Below are positions 63,220 to 64,000 of a DNA stretch of 64,000 nt, piece after piece (the first letter of the stretch is position 1; each line of letters starts with the position of its first letter). Where the stretch lies: positions 310,001 through 374,000 of the forward strand of contig JACCIC010000213.1 of assembly GCA_018907035.1 (NCBI GenBank), given 5' to 3'. The DNA comes from Sycobia sp. Sy_11. Lineage: Eukaryota; Arthropoda; Insecta; Hymenoptera; Epichrysomallidae. A model generated the notes under the pieces. It ran no database searches. It worked only from the letters and a program-made list of their open reading frames with translations, and had not been told where the DNA came from. The translations under genes and the position numbers were made by a program.

Positions 63220-64000
63220 GTGAGAGATTCATGCATCTTTTATAAACATTCGCGACTGATCCACGTGCTAGAAGGAGTAATCGCTCGATGCGCGCGCTCT
63301 GACTATCTTTCTCTTCTCTTATACTCTCTCTCTCTCTCCGGCCTCAGCAGCGGCGGAGAGAGGTTAAAACAAACGCGGCCAAGTGTCAATAGAGAACAGC
63401 CGGGCATTCGAAGCGTCTAATTAAGTCTTCTTCGTCGGTATTATATACGCGATAGGAAACCCTCCTAGGTGCGAGTGGTGGAAATCCCGGCGCGGTTGAA
63501 CTTGGCGAACGAGCGCGAGGAGGGGAGCAGGGAGGATTTATTGGCGCCGCGCTTGCGTCTCGAACCATTTTATTAGGTCGGTCGATCCGCGCCTCGTTTG
63601 TGTAGGTGTATATATATATATATTCGAGTAGACCAGGCTCGCAAAAAGAAAGAACCGCCGAGACTGATGCGAAGAAATTGATATGGGAAATTTTCAAAAG
63701 AAAAACCGAATATAGTGCGGAAACTAATTTTGTTATCTATTTAAAGAGATTATTTGAGCAAATGATGGGAACTAATTCTATCAAAAGATATACCTTTTAC
63801 AAGATTTTTCTGTACATTGATACATGTATGTACAATACCCGCTACTATCTATTATTCAACTAACATGCTTAGTAATCTAACCCATTCGAGAATTCTAAAA
63901 TTTTCTCCAAGTTGTTATTAAAAATCCAACACGGGAGTTCGTCCAAAGTTAGAGATGATGAAATAAATTTCTCATTCGTACGATCAATGAAATAGGGTTA

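Larger units (their letters stand above)
60291..64000. other. Mixed CpG-rich and AT-rich noncoding sequence, possible later exons
   Basis: CpG-rich patches at about 60.3-60.7 and 62.7-63.6 kb. A purine-rich stretch at 61.7-61.9 kb precedes a strong donor at 61999, and an exon-like open frame lies at 63028-63219. Neither is certain. The remainder shows no recognisable coding sequence. Confidence 0.4.

Noticed and set aside
1..64000. tRNA, rRNA, CRISPR or bacterial-type systems
   Set aside because: I looked by eye for B-box sequences, spaced direct repeats and operon-like gene strings and saw none; the sequence is eukaryotic in structure.

Overview
The window looks like insect nuclear DNA. The only clearly recognisable proteins are two microsomal cytochrome P450s of the CYP9 type (CYP3 clan). 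The rest is long noncoding sequence full of (TA)n, (GA)n and (CA)n microsatellites, alternating between AT-rich stretches and CpG-rich patches. This composition, together with CYP9 genes in tandem, fits a hymenopteran (wasp, ant, bee or sawfly). That assignment is inference; nothing here fixes the species.

Left part (1-9.4 kb): two CYP9-like genes lie head to tail on the minus strand. The left copy is represented by its first coding exon (1292-1798); its remaining exon(s) must lie beyond the left edge or be lost. The second copy (6328-9191) appears complete: two coding exons joined by one phase-0 intron give 508 residues, with membrane anchor, C-helix, I-helix, ExxR, PERF and heme-Cys motifs. 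Both genes splice at the equivalent codon, which supports tandem duplication. Their base composition differs sharply: the complete copy is extremely GC-rich at third positions, the partial copy is not.

Middle (9.4-33.3 kb): no supported protein-coding gene. It holds microsatellites, a 64-bp-arm inverted repeat at 23.0-23.2 kb, a roughly 245-bp MITE-like element at 28.5-28.7 kb, and an inverted repeat at 10.94-11.00 kb whose loop contains a hammerhead-ribozyme-like core. From about 31 kb the DNA becomes purine-rich and then GC-rich.

Right part (33.3-64 kb): at 33497-33529 there is a convincing first coding exon on the plus strand (in-frame stop upstream, ATG, 11 codons, CAG|GTACGT donor). I read this as the 5' end of an unidentified gene with a GC/GA-rich promoter and a very long first intron that probably fills much of the remaining window. 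Weak later exon candidates are at about 61.9-62.0 kb (noncoding) and 63028-63219 (coding, phase 0). Otherwise this part is intronic or intergenic: microsatellites, poly-G/C runs, a relic of the 28.5-kb MITE at 57.75 kb, and small hairpins.

I see no tRNA, rRNA, CRISPR array or transposase gene, and no clear new multi-gene system. The most useful leads are the unidentified first exon at 33.5 kb, the compositional contrast between the P450 paralogues, the ribozyme-like hairpin, and the MITE family.
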